Below are positions 1 through 13,000 of a DNA stretch of 64,000 nt, piece after piece. Where the stretch lies: positions 57,932 through 121,931 of the forward strand of contig JAPEVF010000040.1 in assembly GCA_029747585.1 (NCBI GenBank), in the 5' to 3' direction. The DNA comes from Pleurotus djamor (lineage: Eukaryota > Basidiomycota > Agaricomycetes > Agaricales > Pleurotaceae). Each line of letters begins with the position of its first letter. Positions within the stretch are counted from its first letter, which is position 1. Position numbers and translations under genes: made by a program. A model generated the notes under the pieces. The model ran no database searches and was not told the DNA's origin. It was given only the letters and a program-made list of their open reading frames with translations.

Positions 1-1972
1 CNANANGGAANGTAGTTGGGTTTTATACGAACACAGACCAGGGCAACCGAAGTATGCGGGCTGCAAAGANAAAAGAGCACACTCCACGGTGTCACTTAAG
101 CTTTCGACCAGCGAACTGGACCATTTGTGAGTGCCCACATGCGGAAGGCGTGGTGGCGAGTAAGGCACGAGCGAAGTTCTTAATTTTGCGTTGGTGTTAC
201 TAAACTGGACCAGCANGTATAAGAAGAAAAGGGACAAGCAGNGGGTGCGCTACGACGATGGCATCCAGTGGATTCGAGTGATCATTGATGTTGAAGGATA
301 ATTCCAGCGAGAGTCAGGTGGCTGGATGATTTGTCTGCGTTGGGCGTCGTCCTTNTTGATCTTCAACAACGTGGCTAGGCATGCAGCACGAAAGTAAAAT
401 GGTGTGATGCAATGCAGGGGATTGGCATAGACCGTGCTATTTTAGGGTGCGTCTTCTGCAGCAACCACCGATAAGAACTTGGAGGATTGGAAGCAGGCTC
501 GACCACGACCGATGGCTCCAAAACTCTTTCTGACGCCTCAAGGCCAAGGAAACAGGTTAGCCCATACCCCATCATGCATCATTACCCGATCGGCGTTGTG
601 ATATCGCCTTCGCGCTAATGTGCAGAAAAGGTACGCTCCATGTAAGGTAGGAACGAAGATAAGCAAGTTCGCCGTCCGCCGTTCTAGTATATTAGTAAGT
701 CAAACTTCAAGTCCGTATTATTTTTTCTCGGATTGTCATAGACATCGAAACTGCGACGGGTGAACAGTTGAGAAGGTTAACAGCTAGAAGTAAACATATC
801 CTCACCCTGAGACGTCCTTGGGAAGGGTCCGAAGGAACGTGTTCATAAGGGGGTACAGAAGACCGATGGCTCGCATCCCAGATCTATCTAGGGCAGGCGG
901 GCTTCGTATGAGATTAAGGAGACCTCCGGTTTGACGGAGGAAAAGAGGTTTTCCGGACAAAAAACATTAGGTCATACATCGCGTACTTGGGGTCGAGTAG
1001 AGGTTAGGCGTCGAGTCCAAACGGGCAACTCGAGGACGAGCGGCCATTCCCGCGCCAATTCCGATGGTGGCGTCCAACTAACGGGTCAACGCAGAGGGAC
1101 CACGCAAGAACAGATGAACAGAGGCAACCGCTTGGATGTGTGCCAGTGCTAAAATGGATAATCGAGTAAGTACTGAGGCCGCTGATGGTGGCTGCGAGGA
1201 AAAGCAAAGAAGAAAAGGCCCACCATTTTAAGTTAGGTTTTCTGCTGAGTTTAGTCTCCAGTATCAGTTCAAAAGGCGACGACTCCGTCCCGAGGCGTCG
1301 TTTTTTNCGCGATGATCGCCTGGTCCAGGGCGAAAAAATAAAGCATTCAGTATGCTCATGGGAGCTCAAAGCCTTGATGCGGTATAGAGCAGAAAATATT
1401 CAGAACACGAGCATTGCATGCAGAGTCGAGAAAGGGAGCTTGGATGGCCCTGCCATCCGACATTCGCATTATGCTAGATGTACTTGGAGTAACTAGAAGA
1501 TTAGGATATTGATATCAGCTAGAACTCAGGCGAGTGAATGCATGGACTTGCCCGTCAACGTCCAAATTTTCAAACTTCAGGCGCGTTACGTAGACTTTTC
1601 TGATAGCACTCTTCACCACTAGCCCTAGGTCAGCGTCGGCGAACGGACTTGCTAAGGCCAGCGTAAACGCTGATGATGATGGCAGTTGGAACTTAAAGGT
1701 GAGCGATAAATTTCGACTTCGCGCCAGGGACGACGGAGCGTGTCTCCAGCGTCTGATATTTCAGTTCTAGGCTGTAGAGAAGTCGTTGGGCGTGGTTCCA
1801 GTATTGGGCATGTAAGTTTCGCAGAGTGATGCTTACAAGCGTCGGTTTCGCACAAGAGTCGAAGCCCAAAGAGGAATGGCGTCAGGAGTATCCCTATTCT
1901 GCAAAGTGCCATGTGACATCAACTTTGTGGCGCCTGCTTGGTCGCTTTCCTCGCAGATCGACTCTGACCACC
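1..1972. other. Left-end region without a recognisable gene
   Basis: The stretch starts with several N and reads like a contig end. Short open frames occur on both strands, but none has a recognisable domain, a convincing chain of exons or a neighbour in phase. The last few hundred bases serve as 5' flank of the RTF1 gene. A frame-open extension runs upstream of the RTF1 start from about 1826, but the methionine at 1973 begins the conserved protein. Confidence 0.5.
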
Positions 1973-4047
1973 ATGTCCGACTTTGATGATATTGGTGACG
2001 AACTCCTCGAGCTAGCTGGCGATGGCGACAAGAAGCGCAAGAAAAAAGGCTCTCACAGACCTACGAAGCGTCGTAAAGGCGAGTAAGTAGGACTTCAATT
2101 CACCGTCTTCCAGACCCCTTCTTCGAGTTAGAGTTGATGAATCCACCGTGCTAGCCCCATGGACTCTCAATCTGAAGGCGAACCAGAAAGCGAGGAAGCT
2201 GACGCTACGAACTTATATCCCTTGGAAGAAAAGTATAAAGATGAGGAAGATAGGAATCGGTATGACGACTCCCCACTGCAACCTGTGTAGGCTGATGGGT
2301 ACGGCTTAGGTTGATGGCGATGAGCGAATTTGAGCGTGAAGCGATTCTGGCGAGTCGCGTTGAGGAGATGGAAAACTTGCGGTTCAAGCTGAGCGTGTCG
2401 GCCAAGTTGGCGCAGAGTAAAGGAGATGACAGTGTTGCTCAGGCGGCTAAGAGTGAGTGGATCGGTTCTGTGAGTATCTCGGCGAATTGGCTCATTGTTA
2501 TATTTCTTTGTCGGTCAAAAGGACAACATGCCGTTCGCGGTGCCACTAAGGAGAAGAACCGGAAGCTAGAAGAGCTAAAGGCTCGACGGAAAGCCAAAGG
2601 CGAAAGAGACAAAGTATGTTACCTTCTTTGGCTTAGTTCGACTTTATACGACTTCTCATCTACCCTCTTCGCGAATTTTAGAACAAGTCTGGCTCGCCGA
2701 AGCGGGACCGGTCGTCTTCCCCAATGGACATGGAAACGTCCGATGAAGATGACGACGAAGACGGCCAAATCAGCAAGCTCGAGCAACAGGACGAAAAGCA
2801 CCTAAGATTGTTGAACAAGATTCCTCCGTCCATGCCGGAAGAGAAGCTTTCCTTGACGGATCTCGAGCAGTGCCGCATCACGCGTGACATGATATCGCGA
2901 AACTGTACTCGGACGTGGTTCCATGATATGCTCAGAGGTAGAGGCCTATCCGTCACCTGATGTCCCCCTTTGGCCCGTTAATATCGTGGATGCAGGTGCC
3001 TGGGTTCGTTACCTCATCGGCGACGGTGTTTACCGTGCCTGTGAAGTGATAAGTGCGCGTACTTCGTATTCCATTCTCCACCCACCTTGACTTGATTTGA
3101 TGCAGGTGTTATGACGGAAGGTGTCAAACCCTATAAGGTTGACGATCAGGTTGTTACCTTGTCGTTCGAGCTTAAATACGGGAAGGCAACAAAATTTTGG
3201 CCAATGGATAGGGTGTCCAACTCGCCATTTTTAGAGGTTAGCTTGGTCTTGTTCGTGTCATTCCACATCTGACCATGTACGGCTATGCAGAAAGAGTTCA
3301 GCCATTTGGAAAGCACTTGTTTAAAAGACAATGAGAAGTTGCCTTCAAAGGTCGATGCTGAACGACGAGCGGCCCACATACAGAAACTGCTGTCACAACC
3401 GATGACGGAGGTGAGTGGTCGTCATTCAGTCTTCTACCGATGATTCAACTCTTTTCAGAGCGACTTTAATGCCATGCTGGAGAACAAGCGAGCAACTCAG
3501 CCGACTAGGATGTCTTCATCATCGCTCACCCTCGAAAAATCCCAGCTCAATGCTCAGAGAACGTTGGCTCTTCGACGACAAGATTACAACGAGGTTGCGA
3601 TGCTCGATGCTAAGATCAAAGAATTGAACGAACGGCAGGGTCATCGACAAAATACTGCAGAGGCCGACGAAGTGGCTAAACTTAATGAACGCAACCGCAA
3701 GTCTAACCTCGAGGCGATTCGAAAAGCTGAGCTCTGGGAAGCAGAACGACGTCGAGAGCGAAAGCGTATGTTGGTCAATGGGGCTAACGGCCTGAAGAAA
3801 CTTAATTCCGCGACTCCTTCATCAAGGTTGGTTCTTTCTTTGTTGTGCTCATATTGTCAGTCATTGGTGGCCCATGCATCTTTCCCCGTGCTTGGTTCAC
3901 AGGCCCGGAACTCCTGCTGCTGGTGGCACCCCATTACTGGGCGCGCAAACAGACGACACAAGATCTGTCTCACCCATGGCTGTATCCAAGGACAATTTCG
4001 AATCGAGCATTCTCGCGGACGTGGATGTGGATCTTGGGGACTTTTAA
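1973..4047 (+). CDS. RTF1: RTF1, Paf1 complex subunit (Plus-3 domain)
   Basis: This gene encodes the Paf1-complex subunit that travels with RNA polymerase II and promotes H2B ubiquitination. I read ten exons: 1973-2082, 2155-2259, 2310-2452, 2522-2613, 2682-2937, 2996-3052, 3106-3236, 3291-3410, 3459-3826 and 3903-4047, which join in frame to 508 codons. The N-terminus is acidic/basic (MSDFDDIGDELLELAGD). It is followed by the family motif YPLEEKYKDE with LMAMSEFERE, and then the Plus-3 domain from about SLTDLEQCRITRD through WVRYLIGDGVYRACEV to FWPMDRVSNSPF. A coiled-coil, Arg/Glu-rich region follows. The extreme C-terminus is DVDVDLGDF, which I recall as typical of fungal Rtf1. Length is normal for the family. 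The gene reads in the same direction as the Sds3-like gene, 261 bp upstream of it. Confidence 0.93.
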
Positions 4048-4164
4048 GGTATTATATACCCTCTCTTTCAGCCTTCAATGTCATATATATATACTTGCAT
4101 ACGCGCATTATAAGCTTTTCGTGTACACTACATCCCAACTTGTATTATTTTCGCATCAGACCAA

Positions 4165-4192
4165 CACGTGTGGCGAGATAAGATAAGATAAA
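4165..4192 (+). promoter_or_regulatory. E-box and triple GATAAG cluster
   Basis: A CACGTG E-box at 4165-4170 is followed by three overlapping GATAAG units at 4177-4191, in the short spacer between RTF1 and the Sds3-like gene and about 120 bp before its start codon. GATAAG is the binding core of fungal GATA factors and CACGTG that of bHLH factors. Regulation through them is inferred from motif and position only. Confidence 0.4.
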
Positions 4193-4308
4193 AATTGTGG
4201 GCCAGGGCAAACCTAAATCTGTTCTCGCGCACGAACCAGCGCTCATCTCTTTGTTGCCCCGAACCTTTTATATCTGGGGGGGCCCTCTAGCCGTCACTAT
4301 CTGCCACG

Positions 4309-7300
4309 ATGCCGGGCTCCGCAACATCCCTGGGCTCGTTGAGCTCGCCTTCGCCCTCCCTCTCCCCACCCCCTGCCGGCTCCGCTGGGCAACCTGAAAT
4401 CGCCAGCAACGGTCTCGGCACAGACTCGGAGCTGTCAGAACTCACAGAAGAAGAGCAGGAGGCTGAAAAGCAGAAACGAAAGCGACCGAAGACCACACGA
4501 CGCTCGCTAAATCATACAAGACGGTCAGCACGGGGTGGGGCATCCGCACGCGGACGTGGGCGTAAACGAGGGACACTCGTACCCCCTGCGATGTGGGAGT
4601 GGGTGCCCAAGCCTTCAGAAGAAGAGGAGGAAGAGGAGGAGGCGTCTGGGCCACCGAGGGCTATGGAGGAGGAAGAAGAGGACGATGGGTCTCGCACACC
4701 TCGCTCATCTGCCCACCACCGATCCAACCACCACCCAACTGTACATGACGACGATGACGGCGAGCCTGACGGAGATGGAGGGTCTCCTCCTCGTGATACG
4801 AACCATGTCTCCTCTGGGGGAGGAGAAAACGATGCAGCTGAATCTGGGGAGGAGGAAGTGGCGGACGGCCTCAGACCCATTCGCAGATTAATCCGAAGGC
4901 CATTGCCTCAATCGAAGCGCAGTGAACGTGGTGACGAATCTAGCGGAACTGAGGACGATGAAGACGATGCGAACGCTACACGAAAGCGTCCCGCCGACGA
5001 GGAGGGCGTCGAGGAAGACGATGCTGCCATGTCCGACCAGCAGGACGATGCCGCTGACGTCGAGAGCGAGGACGAGGACACAGAACCCGAGGCAGAGCCG
5101 GCCAAAACAGCGTCTGTTGATCGAGACGGTCCTCCGAGCCATGATGCAAGCAAAGTCTCAGCCACGCCGCATGTAAATGGCGATATGGACATTGACGCGA
5201 CTACGCCCACAAACGAGTCTGGTGGCCCAGTTGTCGACGATCCACCTGCAAACCCTCCTGCGTCCACCGTCGCGGTCAATGCCACGGAAGATAGTCCACA
5301 GTCCCCTTCACCGTCGCATTCGGGTGCAAATACACCAGCTTCCTCGCGTTCACCTTCTCCCACACCACCACCTCCTACCCGATCACCTCCCAGAGAGGCT
5401 CAGGAAACCAACAAGGCATCAACTACGCAAGAGGCGAAACCCTTGCAGAATGGAATTAAGGAAGGCACGGAGTCTACGCTACCGACGGCGACCACGACGA
5501 CCAAGCATGTCCCACCTCCGTTGGATCTCAGCAAAGTCCACGCGAGCACAGCGGAACCCGACGCAGAACCAGATATTGACGTTGATGCCGATCCAGACCC
5601 AGACCGGTCCGCGGAAGATATAGACGTGGATGATGTTTCACCCGACAACGACTTGGAAGCAGAATTAGAGTCTGACCTCCAGCCTGCACATCGAGCTGAA
5701 GCGTTGGACGTCCTTGCTAGGATCGAACTCAAGTTTTCCTTGCTTCGGGAGCGGCTGTATGTTGAAAAGATGGAGACCTTGGCTTGGGAAGAATCCTTGG
5801 TCATGGAAAGTGCGTATTGTTCTCCCCCTTCATCCTTAGCTCCCGTTAACAATAGCAACCCGACAGGTACACATCCAGAATTAATCCATCTGCAGACCGA
5901 ATTGTCTAATAGACGCGACAAGCGTTTAGAGTTGGCTTCTCGGAGGCAGGAGTACGAGATCACCCATGTCACTAAGCGTCGGAAGCTGGACGAAGACGCT
6001 ACATGGTCATGGTGGAAGGTTCGTGCTGGTTTTTGACTTTGTTATTATCGGTCTCTGATGTCATCACAGGTTGCCCGAGACGAGCTACAAATAGACATGA
6101 TCTCTGAAACGAACCGTCGTCGTAGGCAACTAGAGCGTGATCGCAAGGCGCTTGAGCGACCTCAACCAAGTAAGTCCTCGTCGATTGAGACATAACCTGT
6201 CCCTCATGAATCTCTTCTAGTTCGTCGCATTCCCCAGTACCCTCAAGAAGTGCCTCCCCCTCCCACCTTACGACAGATCGCCAAAACCTTCCCTCATACT
6301 CAACGCCGTGATAAGAATGGCACCGCTTTTACGGGACCGCTGTATTACCCTGAAGTGACGTCACTTACGCCTGCAGAGGTCTCCAGTGATATCGAGATGA
6401 TATACCAACACCGACGAGCCGTGCATGTGCTTTCGGACTCTCAGATCGTATACCACGCTGCATACGATCAAACCAACGATGGGCCAGCCATGTCCTCGTT
6501 TACCAACCGGATGCCACCTACCGCTTCGCTTCAACACCCCGTGACGCTTATTTCACCACAAAACCACCCAACCATACCTGGATCCGAACCAGGGCCCAGC
6601 AGGGATCCTCATGTTCAACATCCTCTCGGTTACATCAATGGTCAGGATGTCAGCGGGCACTCACAGCAGCTCCCCATTCACAATTCGATCTACGGGACTA
6701 ACGGTGACTATCTGGGTCAAACTAACCGTCGATCGATATCTCCTGTGCATCTTCTCCCCAATGGAAGCACCAAGCAAAATGGTACATGGGGAACTGCCGC
6801 GAATGTTTCTAGTGACTGGCCTGGCGATGCGTCTAGACGTGAGATGCCCATCGGGGAGGATGAGGAGCGGATGAGGATACGAAGAGAGAGGGATAAACGT
6901 GATAAGGATCGGGACAGGGAACGCGATCAAGAAATGGAGAGAAAAGACCATGCTGCCAGCTATCCTCATCAAGGAGGACCAATCCGTCATGCTGCATCTC
7001 ATCCACCACATCAACATGTCCACGCACATCCTAACCAACTTCCTCATCACCACAACGGACCTCATCATCATCACCACCACCATCATCACTTCCATCATCA
7101 CCACCATAGCCACAACCAGCCCTCTTCACATCCTTCGATTCCTCCAGCGAGCTCGGACGTCAGCCCCACACATCCTCCTACTAGAGACTACGACACCCCT
7201 CGTCCTCAATCTGGACCTCCCCACGCGCCTGAGATCATAAATCTCACATCGAACAAGCCACCGCTGTCACATTGGAAGAGCGACGATCCTCTGGAGTATC

Positions 7301-8205
7301 GTGATGGACGTCCTAAATCTAGTCATCCTGGCCCATCACAGCCAGACGAACGTGAGCGTCCGCTCGCTACTCCATTCGTCTTAAGTTCGTCTCATACGAT
7401 TCATCAAAACCATCCCACCATGAATCCGGCTAACGGCACCCACTCCCCTCGTGGGGCTTGGAATGACGAGGCCAATCTGAGGCTCCCTCCACCCTCTGGC
7501 ACTAGTCCTTTAGGGTACCAAGATGGACATCCTCACTCACCAGGGCCTTCGAGGTATTCTTCTCTGTCCACTCTCCCCAACCGTGTCCCACCACCTCCGC
7601 CTCAAGGTCTGAATAAGCCAGGGTCTCTGGGGTTATCACCACCGCGCACCCGTGCTATTCCCCAAAGTCCTCCACCTTTACACCCCAATAATTCTATTCA
7701 CTCACCGCCACGATTCGGTCCCCAACCATCCAGGTTATCTCCCAACCTCAAGCTTCCACATACTTCTTCACCTTCTCTTCCTACTTCCAAATCTCTTCCA
7801 GCGGCCGCCGGTGGGAATATTGGTTCATCGAATTCGACGATTTATTCACCGCGGCTAGCTGGACCGGGGAGAACGTCGACACCTACCGGTCTCAACACGA
7901 CAGCTGACAAGCACACAAGCGGTGCCAGCAACATGTTCTCTGGTAGTAGTCGGACGGCGTCGCCGTTGACTGCGGGGTTACCGTATCAGTCGCCTTCGTC
8001 GCACTCTGGGATACCACCGTTACCTTCGAGATCCCTGAATAACGTCAACGGTATACTTGGTGATCGCGATAGAGATAGAGAAAGAGAAAGAGAGAAGGAG
8101 AGAGAATGGGATCGTGAGAGGGACCATCGCATTCCTCCTCCGAGATCGCCTATGCTCTCTGCACCTACAAAAATGAAAGTTGCCCAAATCGTGGATGGTC
8201 ATTAG
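4309..8205 (+). CDS. Sds3/Dep1-like subunit of the Rpd3/Sin3 histone deacetylase complex
   Basis: This is a large nuclear protein with an Sds3-like domain, the module that holds the Sin3/Rpd3 deacetylase together. Exons 4309-5809, 5867-6018, 6070-6169 and 6221-8205 join in frame to 1245 aa. Residues 1-460 are low complexity: acidic runs, Ser/Pro tracts and basic patches. The Sds3-like core begins near residue 463 (AEALDVLARIELKFSLLRER) and continues over three exons through the coiled-coil segments with LQTELSNRRDKRLELASRR and the VARDELQIDMI stretch. A conserved RRIPQYPQEVPPPP segment follows. The C-terminal half is Pro/Ser/His-rich and disordered, ending with an Arg/Asp/Glu-rich block and MLSAPTKMKVAQIVDGH. 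It is much longer than yeast Sds3; the added length is disordered. The start has several in-frame downstream alternatives, but the first ATG follows the upstream spacer directly. Confidence 0.82.
7063..7107 (+). repeat. CAY-repeat encoding a split polyhistidine tract
   Basis: Nine histidine codons, one Phe and five more histidine codons occur in a row inside the Sds3-like gene. CAT and CAC are mixed, so this is not a pure microsatellite. The flanks are also His/Pro-rich. Confidence 0.9.
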
Positions 8206-10065
8206 TTGTTATGTTTAAAGACATTAACCGTACATGGGTTTCCCTTACTATTTCCTTCTTTATTATTATGGATTCTCGGTTTCCTTTGCTATTTCTCTAT
8301 CTCATTTCCCCTTCACCTCGTGTTCTCTTCGATGTAACCGCGTACGTTATTACTCAACTATACAATCTGTTGCAAACATCTTTTTCTTATCTCTTTCTCG
8401 CTGCGTTAGGAATCCTCAAAGGGAGGTTTAGACAGCCAGGGTACATGACATGTGGGAACACGGTACATATGTCATTGCCTGATATGGTCGCGGGGTAAGC
8501 GCGGTAAGCTATCCCAGCCCGAGGAAGAGGACGCCTGCCTCGAACGAGGACACACAGCGCCACTCTGTAACATCTCGTGGAATCAGAAAGAAAAGCAAAG
8601 GTGACTGCTACGTGAATTCAACGGCGGCCGACCCTACCACCATCACCAATTGCAAACGCCGCATAGGCCGCCTTCGGACGGAGTTGTTTTCAATGGTGGT
8701 AAGGATGGAACGAGAGAGAAGGAACTCTGGTGGGTGGTTCTTGGATGGGACACATGGCTAGGGCCGCATGGCATAGAGTGTGAGCGATATAGTCGACGGG
8801 GCCTATCAAGAGACGCTGCGGAATTGCGTCGGAGGTCGCGTGGTCGATAATCGAACGTCAAAATATGAGCTGGCTGCACAGGATAGAACATCTTGGGAGC
8901 CACAAACGTACACGCCCTACGGTTAGACTTTTGGACGCCGCCCACGCGCACGCTCTTCTTACCTCGGGAAGTTTCTTCTTTCCCTCGAACTTGGGAATAA
9001 ATCCCGAGCTGATGCCTCGAAGAGATCCCATTTTGAATTGAGTTGACCAGGGATCCGGGACTTTTGTTTTCCTCGAAGTTGCGCCGATAAATAGGATTGA
9101 GTGGGAATTTTGCAAGATACTTATATACTTGCGAAATGCGATGACTGTGACGTCGTCGAAAGCTATGCCAATGAGCACTCCTCCTCTGGAAATGGGAAAT
9201 TCACGCGCTCGAGGGAGTGGAGTAGAAGACGGTGAGTTTCAGAGAAGGAGCCTTGGAACTGTAGCCTCAGTGTTTTACGTGTTTAGATGCATCTTCGGAT
9301 ACTTCGTCCGTGAAGGTTTCGAGTCGTACGGTGAGAATTTTNGGTGTCCTGATTACTGCACGGTGAAGTTAGCGTTGGGTACAAAGATTTCACCAAAAAA
9401 AATTCGAAGCGGAAAAACGAAAAAGGTCAAATTCTAGGTCTGGATTGCGTGGCTTCCCCCCAAAGATGCGGTATGGTGGTCCTCGCCTAACCAACATAAG
9501 ATAAAAAATGATCGAGTAAGCACGAGCACGCCCAATGACCGCATGCTTTGGCGTAGGGCCTATTTGTTTTCTGGAATTTTTTTGTGTTTTTAGGAAATCC
9601 AGGGTAAGGTCGGTGGCGAGCAAAGATTACCGTTTGCCATGGAAGTGGCATGAGAAAAGCAGCGGGTAACAGCCACAGTGACAGAGAGGTTGGCAACAAG
9701 TTGAGTCGTTGTATCGGGAGCATTGTTGGGCAATCGCGATTCGAGGGTAAGGAATTTGAGCTCCGCGAAGAGTCGAGACGGCGGCCGCCGGCCCCGATCA
9801 GGTGTGGGGAGCTCGGAGTCTGTAAACGGAGGCCAGGGCATTGCCGCATTGAGAAGTTGGACGGAGCTAGGATCGTTGAAATGGTATTATATTGATATGT
9901 TTGAGTTTCCATTTCGCGCCTGGTTCCAGAAACATTTTCTACTCGAGTGGCGATCTCTCTTCCTGCTATTTAGATCCACTTGCAATGTCTCCCTGTAAGT
10001 CCGTCTCTACCTTCCTGCGACCCTGCTAGTCTCACTCTGTCCCCGTGTGCGAGATCCCCCCTCCA
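8206..10065. other. Intergenic region, no gene supported
   Basis: This is the 3' flank of the Sds3-like gene (T-rich to about 8430) and the 5' flank of the Zn2Cys6 regulator (C/T-rich just before 10066). Short frames on both strands at 8640-9180 show no domain. An ATG at 9984 is followed almost at once by GTAAGT, so an extra short 5' exon of the next gene is possible but unproven. Confidence 0.5.
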
Positions 10066-13000
10066 ATGAACACACTCCCAGCCTCTGATGGCCTATATTT
10101 TATCTCAGAATTACCGAGGTCAACCCCTTCCGAACTCCATCAGCCCATCGTAAAGTTGGAGGCTTCTTCTTCCCCCGATTTGCCTCCGGACACTCCTGCC
10201 CAGCTCTTGCGACTTCAATATCTGGCCTCGCACGTCGACTCTCGCCCTCTTGACTCCCACTCTTCATCTGGAGATCATTCAGAACCTGGAACACCTATTT
10301 ATCCCTGCGCTCTCCCGTCTGCTTCATTATTACGCTACGCCCCGCCCCCTCAATCCTATCATTATATGTCAACACACTCCTGGCCCTCCTCTTCCATAGG
10401 CTCTCCTGATAGCGTGTCTGGACCAAGCGATCATACATACCGGAATAAACTCGACTACGCCCACATGCACCACGGCACGGTNGCCTTCGACGACTACGAC
10501 GATGATGTCTCCGAGCTCGTCGACATGTCCACCGACGCGTCTCGTCTCGATCCAATGCCGTCTCATCTGAGCAACGACAAGTTGGTTAGGCGGCGTAGCA
10601 GTAAAGGTGCGTTTTAATACTTCCTCGGAGATGGCTCGAACATTGAGGAAAATATTTTTGCCAGCCTGTGACCAGTGTCGTAAATCAAAGTGCAANTGCG
10701 AACGCGCCTCACCCAATGAACCGTGTCGGTCCTGTATCACCCTTGGAACCCGTGAGTCCATCCTCCATTCGTCGTCCCCGCCGCCGTCGAGCGTGCTCCT
10801 TGGCGATACCATCTCGGACATCATCATGCCTTTGTCCTTTTACTTCACGTCTGGCCATGATGCAACTTGTGATATCCTCTTCTCTTCACATCCCTTTCCC
10901 CCTTCCAGAACTTTGGGTTTAGGGCGCATTGCCCAGCGAGGTCTTATGATCAGTCCGCTGTTCGTGCCTCTACCGTATTATTCATATACATCACCCATCG
11001 CGTCAAACATTCCCTTTTATTCATTTCCTCTCACGACTCTGTCCCTCGCTCAGAGCTTCCAGACTTTCCCACTTCTTAGCCTATTTCGAACCAGCGTCAC
11101 TGATGATGTTCTCNCTTCTCTCGCTCCGTCAGAATGCACCTTTTTGGGACCTTCTCGAAAACGNGGGCCTCCNAAAGGATATATCGATGCCATTGAGGCT
11201 CGCCTTCACCAAACAGAGGCNCTGTTGGGCATCATCATGTCCGCGGGCGATGACCGCGCACATACACTCCTCCATGATATTGCCAAGGTGTGTCCCTGTC
11301 NTTCTTCAATTCATGCTNTCCGTGCANATTATATTCCCNTTGCTTCTCCGACACCTATATAGGGGCATTACCGCCCATTTCGTCTCATTTTTCCCATCAG
11401 GACTTGATCAGGACCTCCATTTTACCACTAAGACGGGTGCATCACTTGTAGATGTGCTAGTGGAGCCAGGGCACTCTTAGGGTGATCGCTTGTATGCGAA
11501 TGTTTTACTTTTACGTGACATTCGCGTAGCTTAATTGGCCGCTCTACCACCTTTGAACTTTATTCGTATCATCACAGATCACTAACCCTTGTTTTCTTAG
11601 GACCCGTTGGCGAAGGAAATTATCAAGCGCGTTGATAACTCTTCCTATGGCCCTCAGGGGCGCCAACGGGGTGATAATGTAGCTGGTTCCAAGCGTCCTG
11701 CTTCCAGCTCCGAACCGGTGCCCCCTCATAGCTCGGGAAAATTCTCGCTGGACAAATTTGATATCCAGTCGACTCAGTCAGTGATTCGTCTATCTTTCTG
11801 GACCCTGAGTTCTGATCAAACCGTAGCCCATCGAACGACTGGCAAGACCATGTTTTATCTATTCTCCGTTCCGCTTCCATCACCCGGGGCACCCTCGTAC
11901 AGGGTGGCTCTGATGTTCATATCTCTCCGACAGACAGCCGCAGTCGTGACGTCTCAAACTCCGTCCCCGGTGGTGCAGGCGGTCGACCCATTCTTCGCGT
12001 CTATCCTCCAGAACCTCATGANNTTGCACATGCCCACACCGATGANGATAACCTATCTGCTGGACGCCGGCAAAGGCGTCGCGTTGGNACAGATGACCCC
12101 GGTACTTATGGCTACATGGCTACTTCCCCCAGGGACTCTGCATCGCCTGTATTTTTGTCGCGAGTCGCCCACGGTTCGGTTGGCTTGGGAAGAGGATCTA
12201 GCCCCAATTCTTCGAACCACCATACCACCGGACGACTCTCTGGGAATCGGCGTAGCTCCAGCTCGATGGAGTCCACTAGCTCAGGCTCAGAGGACGAACT
12301 CCCCGAGGCAGTTGGTCAGCTGAGCTTAAATGAAGATGCCGAGGTTCGCTATCATGGAAAGGCCAGTGGTCTATATCTTTTGGGTAGCACAGAACGAAAT
12401 GATGGAAGGAATGAAGGAGGCATCTGGTTTGTTCTTTTCACCCTACGTGTCAGCGGAACTTCTCTCTCATCTGATGATAGGCGATTTCCGAAAGCTAGGG
12501 TATGGCCCCCTCTTCCGGACGCCCAGAGTGGTAGCTCCATCCAAACCAGCGAGGTTGGCACGCCCAATCTCCCTGAGCCAGCCCTCCAAGAGCACCTCCT
12601 CGAGCTGTATTTCACTTACGTTCACCCCTCGTTCCCGATTATTCACAAGAAAACTTTCCTCGAAGACTACAAAATGGGGTGAGTTGCGGATTCATTTTAC
12701 GAACATCGAACTATGTTTATTGTTCTTTATCCAGATCAGTCGGTCCGGAAGAGTCGCGTTCTCCTGCTCCTGATTCCCATACTGGTTCGCACTCATCCCC
12801 AACGCCTCCCTACAGCCGTAGAAGACGGCGAATTCCTGTCTTGCTTCTGCTTACCATTTTCTCTGTCGCCGCGCGCTTTGAGACGACAACGAACACCTCT
12901 CCACCTTATCCCTCTGATGGATCCACTATGTGGGCTGCTGGCGATCAGTATCTCGATGAAGCCAAAGTGCTTATTGATAGGTCGTACTCAAGCTCTCGAC

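Noticed and set aside
4512..5363. Long minus-strand open frames rich in Ser, opposite the Sds3-like gene
   Set aside because: They mirror acidic GAN/GAC repeats of the coding strand and have no domain.
6250..6252. Separate gene starting at 6250 after the Sds3-like frame
   Set aside because: That codon is GTG, and the exon joins in phase to the preceding Sds3-like exons through normal splice sites.
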